The notes beneath the pieces are model-generated. The model was not told the origin of the DNA. It worked only from the letters and a program-made list of their open reading frames with translations, and did no database searches. Position numbers and translations under genes: made by a program. From the NCBI GenBank assembly GCA_015478945.1, contig JABUQX010100471.1:1-48396 (forward strand): a stretch of DNA of 48,396 bases, given 5' to 3'. This stretch comes from Trachelipus rathkii. Taxonomy: Eukaryota; Arthropoda; Malacostraca; Isopoda; Trachelipodidae. Below are positions 32,708-42,332 of the stretch, piece after piece. Position 1 is the stretch's first letter. Every line of letters begins with the position of its first letter.

Positions 32708-35700
32708 GTGATAGGAGTAGGAATTGAGGGGTATGACGATGATACCCCATTACAAGCATTGGTAGATACTGGTGCCTCTCTGAGTTTAATTACCAATACA
32801 ACGTACCGTTTATTGAATAAAGACAAGTTTCCTTTGAGAGCCACTCAATATACAGGTGTTAGTGGTATAGGTAAGGTGGTTTTTCCTGTTTTGGGTGAAA
32901 TAACTCTTCAATTAAAACTTTCTAAGGAATTCTTCACCTCCCCCAATACTTTTGTGGTGGTGGATGAACAAGTGACAGGTTATGACGTTATCTTTGGATA
33001 CAATTTGCTTAGAAAGGACAATTTATTGCCGGATTTGTCCACAAAAGAATTAATTAAAAGAAATAAAGAGACAAATAATATCATAACTGTAATAACTAAA
33101 GATATACAATTATGTCCGGGAAACAAGGTGGAAGAGTTTGCGTTGATAAGTAAGGACGTAGTAATTACGTCCCGTACGTGTGTTCCGGTTATGGTTACCA
33201 CATATAGTCCGCTTATAGAAAAAGATTCGTTGTTATTATTTACACCAAACACAAATAATCAATGTATAATTGATGAAGCAGTTATCCCTTATACGAGGGA
33301 CCCCAGTGTATATATATACTGTTTCAATCCTTTCGAAAATGCAATCACATTAAAACGAGGGTATCCTCTTGGTACGTATGCTATTTTACAACAGGTACAT
33401 CCTGCGAAAGATTCTAATTATGGTATCGTAAACACTGTGGAAATAACCCAGAAGCCTCAAGATACTTATGAGGAGTGGATGCTCGATAATTTAAGAACAG
33501 CGTTTGAACTGGATAAAACGGACTTATCAGAAAATCAAAAAGACCAAGTTGTACAACTTTTAATCAAATATCCTCAGGCTCTTAGTTTGGGAGATGCGGA
33601 TGCTGGATGTACCAGCATTCTGAAACACTCTATAAATACTTTTATTGAAGATCCAGTGAATGAATCCGTTAGGCGTTTGCAGGGACCAATATTATATGAA
33701 GTGGAAGAAGTTTGTCTTAAGTTAGAGGCCAAGGGAATTATTAGAAGATCATGTTCACCATACTCTGCACCAGTAGTCCCAATTCGTAAACCTGACGGTG
33801 CTATGAGACTCTGTATAGATTATCGTAAGTTGAATTCTATCACTAAACGGGATGCATTTCCCATTCCTAATTTAACCGATACATTGTTCAGTTTGCAGGG
33901 TATGCATTATTTTTCCACTATCGACCTTATAAAGGGATATTATCAGATAGAGATGGAGAAAGATGGTATCGAAAAAAACGCGTTTTCAACACCTTTGGGC
34001 CATTGGGAGTTCCTCCGGATGCCTTTTGGCCTCATGAACGGACCTGCTACATTTCAGAGGGTAATGAGATTGGCTTTATGTCACATTTCTTGGAGTGAAG
34101 TGATGATTTATCTGGACGACGTCCTGATAATTAGTAACAGTTTCGAGAAACATCTCTCTATCTTGGAAGAGGTCCTTAAAGCATTTAGAGTGGCTGGGCT
34201 TAAGTTAAAACCCTCAAAAAGTTATCTGTTAAGAACTGAGGTAAAATTTTTAGGCCACATAATTTCAGATAAGGGGCTAAAACCACTACAGAAGAATATT
34301 GAAGGTATTATGAAGTATCCCCCACCAAGAACGGCAAAACAGGTTAGACAATTTATGGGCCTCATCAATTTCTATCGAAGGCATATCCCACATTGTTTGG
34401 TAATAGCTAAACCTCTGTTCGATATACTTAAGTTCCCTAAAAGTGTGCCGTGGACAGAACAGTGCCAACTGGCATTTGAACAACTGTTAACATCTCCACC
34501 TTTCTTATCGTATCCTGATAGATCCGAGCAGGCTACTCCGTTGTTACTTCACACTGACGCTTCAGGGATAGGTGCGGGTGCATGTCTTAGCCAAGTTCAA
34601 AACGGCGAGCATAAACCCATAGCTTATATTTCCACAGTTTTCTCAAAAACACAACGTGGTTATAGTGCCACTGAAAAATAACTCGCAGCCATTCGATGGG
34701 CTGTACGTTCGTTAAAACCGTTTTTGTACGGTATCAAAGTGCATGTGTATACGGATCACAAGCCATTGCTCTTTTTGCAAAACATGCCTTTGGTGAATCA
34801 AAGGGTGGCCAGAACTTTGGATGAACTTAATGACATTGACTATGAACTATTTTATGTACCTGGTAAAGAGAACATCGTCGCGGACACCCTGTCTAGAACT
34901 CCGTTTGAAATTCCAACCGAACCCGAAAACGAAATAATCTCTAACAACCCACCTGAGGGATTTTCTGTGGTTAAAATGTTGGGTGGTGGAGATTCGTTGT
35001 TTCCGTGTTTCTCGCAGTTTTTATATGATAAACCGACGTCTCATCTCCAAATAAGAGCGGCGGTTGTTGATGAATTGGTGAATAACAGAAGTAAATATCA
35101 TCTACCAACTGGCAGAACCAAAGAAGCAAATCAAGTACTGAAACAACTACAACTAACCAGGTATGCCGGTCAATTGCCCTTTGTCCATAGCATAGACGCC
35201 TTTACTCACCTTTATAAGTTCCGGGTTTTGGTATATTACAGTAAAACACATCCTTTACACTTTGGAGATCCAACTCATAAAGAAGCGTGTCATTTGTTTT
35301 GCATAAGTGGCATCCATTACAATCTATTAGTCCCTGGAAGAACTCGAGTCCTTGGTTCAGAAGAATTAATACCTGCGAATAATAGTGTAAAAGGATTATC
35401 CTCATCAAATGAACTTTATCAAATAGAATACAAAAACATTGACGAAGATCAAGTAACAGACCAGAATGATCAGCCACTTGAAAATTGGTTGGAATCTGGT
35501 GGGGAGGAAGTTATGAAGAGGAAGAAGAAACCTCCCGCTAAATTATTATTTATAAGAAATATTTCCCTGATCAGAACATCACAAGATTCAGTGGAAATAT
35601 TAATGGACCATATAGCCCAATGTCAGGCACATGACCCTTTATTAAAAAGATTAAAAGGTGCTTTACTGAGACGTCAAGCTTTTCAGGGTCCACTAAAAAT

Positions 35701-38411
35701 GTTCAAATTTGCTAAAAACTTCTTATCAATAGTTGATAATCATATCCTCCATCGAAATCGAAAAGATCAATACCATTATGTAGTATCGTTTTCATTTGCC
35801 GTACAAGTCGCCATTATAAATCATTATGAATTTGTCCATGTTGGACAGAGTAAACTCTATGCATTGTTAGAAAAAATTATTTGGCATCCGAAATAAGGAG
35901 ATATCTGTCACGAAATATCTATGTCCTGTTATAAATGCCAACTGGCTAAGGTTTCCAATGTGTATCACGCTCCCCCAACTCTTAAGATACATACTAGATA
36001 TCCCTTTGAATTGGTCGCCGTGGATTTGTTGCAACTACCGAAATCAGCTAAAGGAAATACTTATGCCTTAGTTTTTATTGATCATTTTAGTAAATGGATA
36101 GCGGCTGTTCCAATCCGATCAAAACATACCACCTTGGTAACGACGGCCTTACAGAGTATTTTACCTTATTTGCCAATAATCCCTTCACGATTGCTAACGG
36201 ATAATGCAAGGGAGTTTAAAGGCCCTGAATTTGAGGAGTTATTACAACGAAATAATATCAGACATATCTATACAACTCCATATAATCCATCTTCAAATGG
36301 GATTACGGAGAGGGTAAACCGTACCTTGCTACAATATTTGCGGCTGTCATTGAAAAATCCTAGTCTGTGGGATGTACAGTTACCACAAGTTGTACTAACT
36401 TATAATCACCTAGTACATGCTGCCACATCTAAAACTCCCTCTGAGATATTGTATCAGGAAGCTCATAATAACCAACCTCGACTTCCTTGGACGGGGTTTA
36501 ATACCCATTGGAAGGAAGGACATGAGAGTTTTACTCCTTTCAAATTGGATCAGCTAGTGGCACTTAAAACACAACTTCCAGGCGACTTAACTATAAATAA
36601 GTTTAAAGATCGATATCAGGGACCCCTACAAATAGTAAAAGTTAATCCAAATGAGGTAACTTATATAGTGAAATCATTGGAATCTGAAAGAGTCTATAGG
36701 GTGCATCACAGACAATTGAAAAAGTGGTATATTCCCCCCAAATATGTAAGAGAAAATCCTTTATTTAATAAATTATTAACAAACCAACTAAATACGAATG
36801 AAGTTCCAGAAGACGAACAACTAGAAGAAACTTCAAAGGATTCTTCACCAGCAGCACCGCCAATAACATCTAATATACATGATATGGATTTCGAAGATGA
36901 TTCGGATGATTTCTTGGGATTTCCTGACTCCGAAGAAGTCAAAGAACTTTCCAGAGTGGTGTTGTGCAATATTGAGAAAAGTCTTCTTTTAAATCAACAA
37001 GTAATAAATAATTTGACACAGGTGAGTGATTTTTCTTCTATTCTTCTACCTACTCTTCCTATATCTACTGTTCCTCAAGTCTCTTCTGTTCCTATCCACT
37101 CTCCCAGTATCTCTAGTGACCTTTCTTCATATAATTTCGCTAACTTATTTACTTCACCTGTTTCTCCTTACGCTAGTTCTCAACAAACTTTTCATTCACC
37201 TAATATGATCCGACTGTCGTCGAAGATGGACGTTTTCTGAAATTTCTCTATTTAGAGAAGAAACCGAAGACACCAGTGAAGAAGCCTGAAGATTGAAAGA
37301 TGGAAAAGCTTCAGCTAAAGCTTGAGTAATCTCAGGATCAGAAAATGAGAATGTTTTGACAGTGGTCCTGGCCAGATTATTATTGAAACAAAAAATTTAA
37401 CATATTAATAAATTTGCCTTTAAAACCTTAGTGAAAGAAACCATTTTATATTTCGATAAAATTTTAGTTGTGGAGCTGCAAAATTTTCAATTCGGTTCTT
37501 TTGAATTATTTTAAACTTTTGTTTGGAAAATAATGTAAAAATTCATCATGTAATTCTGGCCAGTGAAGTTTGGATAAAGATACATAGAAGATCATATGAA
37601 GAATGGATATTCGGCGCAGTCGGCTTGTATGAAGATTTTCTTCGCATAGTTCAAGAAGGAATGGAACAACACCAAATAACGTCCGGTAGCTCAGCGGTAG
37701 AGCACGCCCAACCAAGAGAGACCCAGGTTCGCCACTGGTCGGCGTGTGAGTGTGACCTGTTCTTTCTGACTTCTGTCTTGCCTAGACTTAAAATTGAGCA
37801 CACAATCCCTCTAGATTAGCTTCTGCCCGTGAGTGGAAAAAAAAAAAAAAAAAAAAAAAAAAAACTTTTCAAATTCACCTTGTACTCTTTCTGAAACTTC
37901 TCCTTTTAGTTCCCCATCTCTTAATTCTCTCAATTCACCTTTATTGTCCTATACTCCTCTTTATATAACTGACCAAAGGAACCAGATGATTCCATATAGA
38001 AGTGCACGAAGACTGTCATGTGAAGAACTCCAGAAAAGATTGCGCTTTGTCAATTCTCCAGTAGCGACAGCAGAAGGAATGAAACCATTAGAACAATCTG
38101 AATGCCAGCTTGGACCGAATAGAGACTCGTTGGAAAGTGATCTAAATTCTATGGGAATGTTAACTCCCAGAATGGCTGTTCCTGTAGTTCCTGTAAGAAG
38201 AAGTGTACAATGGGCACCTCAAGTAAAACAGGAGAATGGAAGTACAGAGTCAAGCGTCAAAATTGTAGAAGATGATCGAGTGGATGGTGCGTCTTGTGAA
38301 GCTAATAATATTGCTTCTCGAACCAGATTGAGAGACCCAGGAGGATCTTCTGATGTACCATGGATACAACCGCGCATTCTGGAAAGAAGAAGACGCACAG
38401 ATGGAAGATAA
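32708..38411 (+). CDS. pol: Element C Pol (PR-RT-RH-OTU-IN), interrupted by two stops and an insertion
   Basis: Polyprotein that copies and inserts the element. One frame is used throughout, opening upstream of the GTG at 32708. The protease has the VDTGASLSLI active site (residues 19-28). The RT follows, with LCIDYRKLN, FSTIDLIKGYYQI and catalytic YLDD (residues 468-471, 34109-34120). RNase H begins HTDASGIGAG, then TAA at 34679-34681 interrupts it. The frame resumes at 34682 with the RNase H end (YTDHKPLLF, ADTLSR), an OTU-like domain and the integrase HHCC finger. The finger is cut by TAA at 35894-35896 between its His and Cys pairs. The integrase core follows with Asp, Asp and Glu at residues 35, 94 and 130 of the frame starting at 35921 (D-D35-E spacing), then a GPY/F-like part (RYQGPLQIVKV). 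The Ser/Pro-rich tail is split by the insertion 37201-37861 and ends at 38411. Confidence 0.88.
34976..35335 (+). other. OTU-like domain within Pol, between RNase H and integrase
   Basis: About 120 residues fit the outline of OTU-family cysteine proteases/deubiquitinases. The first block is GGGDSLFPCFSQFLY (34982-35026), against the family's 'DGNCLFRA.S..L'. It is followed by HLQIRAAVVDELVNNRSKY, a central YKFRVLVYY strand, and the closing block GIHYNLLVP (His codon 35315-35317). The spacing of 107 residues from the nucleophile position to the His fits the family. The nucleophile position is Ser, not Cys, so activity is doubtful unless Ser serves. This is a motif-level call. The linker after it (about 190 residues from 35000 to 35560) ends in a basic RKKKP stretch. 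Confidence 0.6.
37022..37030 (+). promoter_or_regulatory. Candidate splice donor in pol
   Basis: CAG|GTGAGTG, with the intron starting at 37022, is a textbook donor at a codon boundary of the pol frame. The matching acceptor ahead of the SGNH motif (38869) is also at a codon boundary. Use is inferred only. Confidence 0.4.
37201..37861 (+). mobile_element. 661-bp retroposon-like insertion in the pol tail
   Basis: Copy B runs directly from the equivalent of 37200 to that of 37862, so this block is extra in C. It ends in a run of about 25 A (37838-37864), a mark of retroposition. Its length of 661 (1 mod 3) exactly explains why the pol tail frame changes across it. The last 180 bp are a tRNA-like SINE. 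The first 480 bp (37201-37679) have no recognised motif, only stops in all plus frames. It may be a composite of two insertions. No clear target duplication is seen because the site already contains ACTTTTCA twice. Confidence 0.75.
37679..37863 (+). mobile_element. tRNA-derived SINE
   Basis: The start CGTCCGGTAGCTCAGCGGTA carries a good RNA polymerase III A box (TAGCTCAGCGGT). The segment CCAGGTTCGCCACT, about 30-40 bp further on, is a B-box-like match (GGTTCGANTCC with changes). A unique body of about 100 bp and a poly(A) tail follow. The tRNA-like head lacks a clean cloverleaf, so it is not a functional tRNA gene. Confidence 0.7.
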
Positions 38412-38695
38412 TTACAACTAAAGAGTCAATGTATAAATATATTAGAAAATGAAAAAAATATATTAGAAAATGAATGTGAAAACGTAATTAAACCTGGAAA
38501 ATCTGTAATTAAATAACTTTTAAAGCATTTCGAAAAAAAAAACGTAATTAAAACCTAGAAAATCTGTAATTAAATAATGAACCATAAAATTAAATGAATA
38601 ATAAAAATTACGGAGTATATTGGTTTGATATCCCTGTTGGTTCCAAAACGAAATTGAGTATTAATCGAACATCTCCATATGACTTAGGAGGTTAG
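38412..38695. other. Spacer between pol tail and SGNH ORF
   Basis: AT-rich, with repeated ATATTAGAAAATGAA and AACGTAATTAAA-CCT-GAAAATCTGTAATT units, the latter occurring twice at about 38480-38515 and 38542-38576. It is conserved in copy B. No gene is seen; it may lie within an intron. Confidence 0.5.
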
Positions 38696-40330
38696 ATGAC
38701 ACATATTAAATGGTATAATGGTATATATATATGTATTGCATGCAGGATAAAATACACTGTAATGGATATATATGGTGAGGTTTTGATGTTTCCTTCGGGA
38801 GTTTCAAAGCGTCTCTTGTATTGTCTGTTCATTAAACATGTATTAACGGATATAATCTTTCTGTTGCAGATTCTCTTTTTGGGACACTCCTGGATCTCAC
38901 ATTTCGAATCCGACTATGACCGGCAAAGGGATAACCCAGGAAACCATTCGGTAAAATTTTTAAGAGTCCTTCTTCCAAGATTCGAGGACATTCCCCAAAT
39001 CATCAATAGTGACATAGCTGAGGACACAACTCATGTGTTCCTCTTTTCTTTGTTTCGAATGGCTTATGACTTGGTCAAACTGAAACCAGAACATTCCCGG
39101 GATACCTACTCAGTATCCCTTCCCAATATGGAATTTAGAGCAGAACATGCCATTGGACCAATAAAAAGAATCCTCAAAGCAATAGAGCGCTACTGTCCTA
39201 ATGCGAAATTGTATGTGGTGCTTCCCACTATCCCAGACTTACCATATTACAATTACTATAGGCACATGGCATTTGCTCCACCGGAGGCCCAGAAGTGGTA
39301 TTCACTTGATTTGCAGAGAACTTCGGATCGTGAACTTAATGAAGACTCTATTTCGGTATACAATGAAGTGATGCGATTACATACCCCTTACCTCAGATGG
39401 AATAGGAAGCATACCATTGCTCTATCAGATGTTTTAGATTTCATGGAACCTAGAGTCCGTCAGCAATTCAACCAATTGACAGATCCCGATAACCATGTAT
39501 ATACCTTGGGTCCAAGAGGATTTTTGTCAGATGGTGTGCATCCAAGTAAACCTCTGATTAGCGCTTTTTGGAAAATGCTGTATATGTATAATATATTAGA
39601 CATCCCTTGTAGACCAAGATCAGCATTATTTCCTACACCAGCCGAAATAGGGCCCACTATCAATTCCTTAAATGACGAAAGAAAAGCGTTGTCAACTTCC
39701 GCTCCAGCTCGTTCAATCCTGAGACCCGCGCGCACGATGACCGGCAGTGAGCCACCGCGCATTTATTCCCGCTTGAGCTTTGTTGACCCGTCTTCTTATA
39801 CACCTGCGGTTTCTACTGTAACTGATTCTGACCCCGTACCGGTGGCTTCCACCTCTACTGCCACTGGAGTACCATTTGTTTGTAGTCCTCCACCTTTACG
39901 AAAACCCATGTGTGGAAGGTGTACCTTACTGTCTGTTGCCAATTCACCATCTACAGCAACAGCTGTCCCTCCTTATACAATTGCTTCCTGTTTTTTGGCA
40001 GAAAATCCTTTGATGACCTCTCCATCATTGCCAAAACATCCGGCAACACCATATCAGGTTGTGGAGAGTCCATGGACTCGCAAAAGACCGCTGGAAAGCC
40101 CCACCACACCTGTAACTGGCAAGAGATCAATTCAACCTCCCTATTCTCCTGCACTACAACAAATGAATTATGAATATCATGATCTTGCCCAGGGACAGTT
40201 TGATCAGTTCCTCGCTTACCTTAAAGCGTTATTGCATGCTTCTAGAGTAACAGTAGATGGAGTAGAAATGCGAAACATTTTGGAAATCTTTTTGAGGAAT
40301 CATGAACGGCGGTATAATGAGTCAGAATAG
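38696..40330 (+). CDS. SGNH/GDSL hydrolase-like protein of element C
   Basis: Uninterrupted 544-codon frame after pol, where some LTR elements carry an envelope. Residues 59-66 (ILFLGHSW) match block I of SGNH hydrolases, with Ser65 as presumed nucleophile; GHS in place of GDS is also seen in SGNH domains of other retroelements. DGVHPS (residues 279-284) matches block V, with Asp279 and His282 completing a Ser-Asp-His set. Between lie strand-like hydrophobic stretches (THVFLFSLF, KLYVVLPTIPDLP); a clear GxND block is not seen. Residues 300-470 are Pro/Ser/Thr-rich; 480-544 are charged and probably helical. No signal peptide or membrane anchor is evident, which argues against an envelope. TTTCTGTTGCAG just before residue 59 looks like a splice acceptor, so the first 58 codons may be intron. 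The substrate is unknown; lipid or acetyl ester hydrolysis is inferred from the family. Confidence 0.72.
   Translation: MTHIKWYNGIYICIACRIKYTVMDIYGEVLMFPSGVSKRLLYCLFIKHVLTDIIFLLQILFLGHSWISHFESDYDRQRDNPGNHSVKFLRVLLPRFEDIPQIINSDIAEDTTHVFLFSLFRMAYDLVKLKPEHSRDTYSVSLPNMEFRAEHAIGPIKRILKAIERYCPNAKLYVVLPTIPDLPYYNYYRHMAFAPPEAQKWYSLDLQRTSDRELNEDSISVYNEVMRLHTPYLRWNRKHTIALSDVLDFMEPRVRQQFNQLTDPDNHVYTLGPRGFLSDGVHPSKPLISAFWKMLYMYNILDIPCRPRSALFPTPAEIGPTINSLNDERKALSTSAPARSILRPARTMTGSEPPRIYSRLSFVDPSSYTPAVSTVTDSDPVPVASTSTATGVPFVCSPPPLRKPMCGRCTLLSVANSPSTATAVPPYTIASCFLAENPLMTSPSLPKHPATPYQVVESPWTRKRPLESPTTPVTGKRSIQPPYSPALQQMNYEYHDLAQGQFDQFLAYLKALLHASRVTVDGVEMRNILEIFLRNHERRYNESE
38855..38869 (+). promoter_or_regulatory. 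Candidate splice acceptor before the SGNH domain
   Basis: AATCTTTCTGTTGCAG ends at 38869, with the next codon starting the ILFLGHS block. The phase (0) matches the donor at 37021/37022. Splicing would place the hydrolase behind a 5' piece of another ORF without the 58 AT-rich codons upstream. Confidence 0.45.
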
Positions 40331-40408
40331 AGCAAACCATCCTGTTTTCTTGTAGGCTAGTTGGTGGGTTTTATAGATTCTTCGCTCTTCCTCCCGTCAT
40401 ATTATAAC

Positions 40409-40421
40409 GGGTGGGGAGGAG
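40409..40421 (+). other. Polypurine tract, copy C
   Basis: GGGTGGGGAGGAG immediately precedes the LTR3 start (TTTAATATTTTTTTCTTCT). The same layout occurs in copy B. It is the expected plus-strand primer site and marks the 3' LTR boundary. Confidence 0.75.
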
Positions 40422-40980
40422 TTTAATATTTTTTTCTTCTCTTTTACAGCTCATCATCTCTAATAACCACCTTTTGAAGTTATTATATTAAGGTTTATAT
40501 TGGATATTCTACTTTCAAGTTTAGGTAAATAGTTATATAGATATAAATGAAATTGAAACCAAGTATTAAATGATGCTAATTGCCATATGAAGCTGTCTTA
40601 ACGAATATGATTTGTGAGTATAGCTTTTATTTGTCTTTCCCACCAATTAGGAGACGTATATCACCCAGAGCACTTGCTTTTCCCTTGGTTAGTGATATCA
40701 CCGATCAGGATCTGAGCCACCTTTGGTGCTCAATTATTCGAAATTCAGCAGCCCAGAGAAGACCTCTGTTTTCAGGGGTAAGATAACTATTTAAAATTCT
40801 TATGTCAAGTCTTGAATTTTGCTATATAATAAATAAATTTTTATGATGTACATTAAATCATCATGGCCAATAGTAGGTAATGCCTGCATTCACTTTCCCA
40901 GGTTTCTGGTTTGGGTCTGTGAGCAGGTGTGTTCTACTAAAGGGTACGATTTGAAGTGGACAACTAGTCATTCCATTCTT
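40422..40980 (+). repeat. LTR3 (at least its left 560 bp)
   Basis: Clear match to LTR1 (14071 onward) through GGTTTGGGTCTGTGAGCAGG and a little beyond, including TTACAGCTCATCATCT, AATTAGGAGACGTATATCACCC, CAGCAGCCCAGAGAAGACCTCTG and TCAGGGGTAAG. The first base pair of the LTR is TT here, against TG in the other copies. The inverted right end was not found; sequence from 40980 to 41350 is AT-rich and may still belong to the LTR. CAGGGGTAAG near 40772-40781 looks like a splice donor and is kept in LTR1. Confidence 0.7.
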
Positions 40981-41353
40981 GCAAGAGACTATTGGACTCT
41001 TGTTGTTTATTCCAACTGGTAAAACTTACCTCACCAAACTAGAATGAAGGTGATAATAGAATAAGGATCTTGAGTTTTGTGAACATTTGTAATATATAAA
41101 ATAAACTATTAATAAACATTGTGGATGTGGAGATATAAAAACAAAATTGATAAACATTTTTTTATAATTTTGTTAAACAATAAAATGGATTATAAATATA
41201 ATCAATAATCATTGTCAAGTGATTGTGATGTGTTAACCTTTTATTTAAGGTTATTCTAACTAACTTATTATAACGGAGTGCCTTTATTTGTTGGTATTCC
41301 CCTAATCCCTATTATTTTTTTGGATCAATACTACAAATTATCAATTATAAATT
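40981..41353. other. AT-rich, no gene seen
   Basis: Either the distal LTR3 or flanking DNA. No match to LTR1, LTR2 or the satellite that follows was visible. Confidence 0.35.
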
Positions 41354-42118
41354 TATAGCTCCTAAAATTCGATCATGCCCACAATTACTATATAATATTT
41401 GGAATCCCTAATGTTTTCTGAATACGATGCTGCCATTGGTTTTTCTTAGTTTTCCCTAGGTTTTTAGTAATAGAGACCCCAAAATCTCATTAAAATTGAG
41501 TTAGTGGCAATATATTTTTGGTATTTTATATGTTGATTCTTCGATGACCATACCTCCTAAAGTTCGATCATGCCCACAATGACTATATAATATTTGGAAT
41601 CCCTAATGTTTGCTGAACACTCTGATGGTATTGGTTTTTCTTTGTTTTCCCTAGGTTTTTATCAAGAAGGACTTCAAAATCTCAATAACATTGAGATATT
41701 AGCAACGTATTTTCAATATTTTATATGTTTATACTTAGATGACCATAGCTCCTAAAATTCGATCATGCCCACAATTACTATATAATATTTGGAATCCCTA
41801 ATGTTTGCTGAATACGATGCTTGCATTGGTTTTTCTTAGTTTTCCCTAGGTTTTTAGTAATAGAGACTCCAAAATCTCAATAAAATTGAGTTAGTTGCAA
41901 TATATTTTTGGTATTTTATATGTTGATTCTTCGATGACCTTACCTCCTAAAGTTCGATCATGCCCACAATGACTAATAATATTTGGAATCCTAATGTTTT
42001 GCTGAAACACTCTGATGTATGGGTTTTTTCTTTAGTTTTCCCTAGGTTATTTATCAGAAGGACTTCAAAATCTCAATAACATTGAGATATTAGCAATGTA
42101 TTTTCAATATTTTATGTT

Positions 42119-42119
<1 letters not shown>
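41354..42119 (+). repeat. Satellite array: four 195-bp monomers in A-B-A-B order
   Basis: Monomers start at about 41354, 41550, 41745 and 41940, each opening with A(T)A(G/C)CTCCTAAA(A/G)TTCGATCATGCCCACAAT. Monomers 1 and 3 share AATACGATGCT and GAGTTAGT-GCAATATATTTTTGG. Monomers 2 and 4 share ACACTCTGATG, AGAAGGACTTCAAAATC and CATTGAGATATTAGCAA. This gives a dimeric higher-order unit of about 390 bp. The array is cut off on the right by a (TA)n array. No coding potential. Confidence 0.9.
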
Positions 42120-42172
<53 letters not shown>

Positions 42173-42175
42173 AAA

Positions 42176-42219
<44 letters not shown>

Positions 42220-42332
42220 TATATATATAGTATATATATATATATATATAATATATATATTTTTATATATTATAATATTTATATATATATATTATATATA
42301 TATTATATAGTATACCGGGTATATATTATATA
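42120..42332. repeat. (TA)n microsatellite
   Basis: Imperfect TA repeats between the satellite array and the left end of the inverted-repeat element. Confidence 0.92.

Larger units (their letters stand above)
30175..40980 (+). mobile_element. Element C: Ty3-like LTR retrotransposon with OTU-like and SGNH-like domains
   Basis: The order is PBS, gag, protease, RT, RNase H, OTU-like domain, integrase, pol tail, SGNH-like ORF, polypurine tract and LTR3. RT and RNase H before integrase, and a GPY/F-like integrase tail, place it with Ty3/gypsy (Metaviridae); I do not assign a clade. It shares LTR2 with copy B on its left, giving a tandem LTR-B-LTR-C-LTR run. Defects are one gag frameshift, two in-frame TAA codons in pol and a 661-bp insertion in the pol tail. 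Apart from these the domains are well kept, so the copy is fairly young. The LTR3 outer boundary is not determined. Confidence 0.85.

Noticed and set aside
37680..37750. Functional tRNA gene
   Set aside because: A and B boxes are present, but the cloverleaf stems do not pair well and a poly(A)-tailed body follows, which fits a SINE.
38696..40330. Envelope glycoprotein interpretation of the last ORF
   Set aside because: No signal peptide, no C-terminal membrane anchor, no Cys-rich ectodomain or furin-like site; SGNH motifs explain the sequence better.
41354..42119. CRISPR-like array
   Set aside because: Contiguous monomers without unique spacers in a eukaryotic context; it is satellite DNA.
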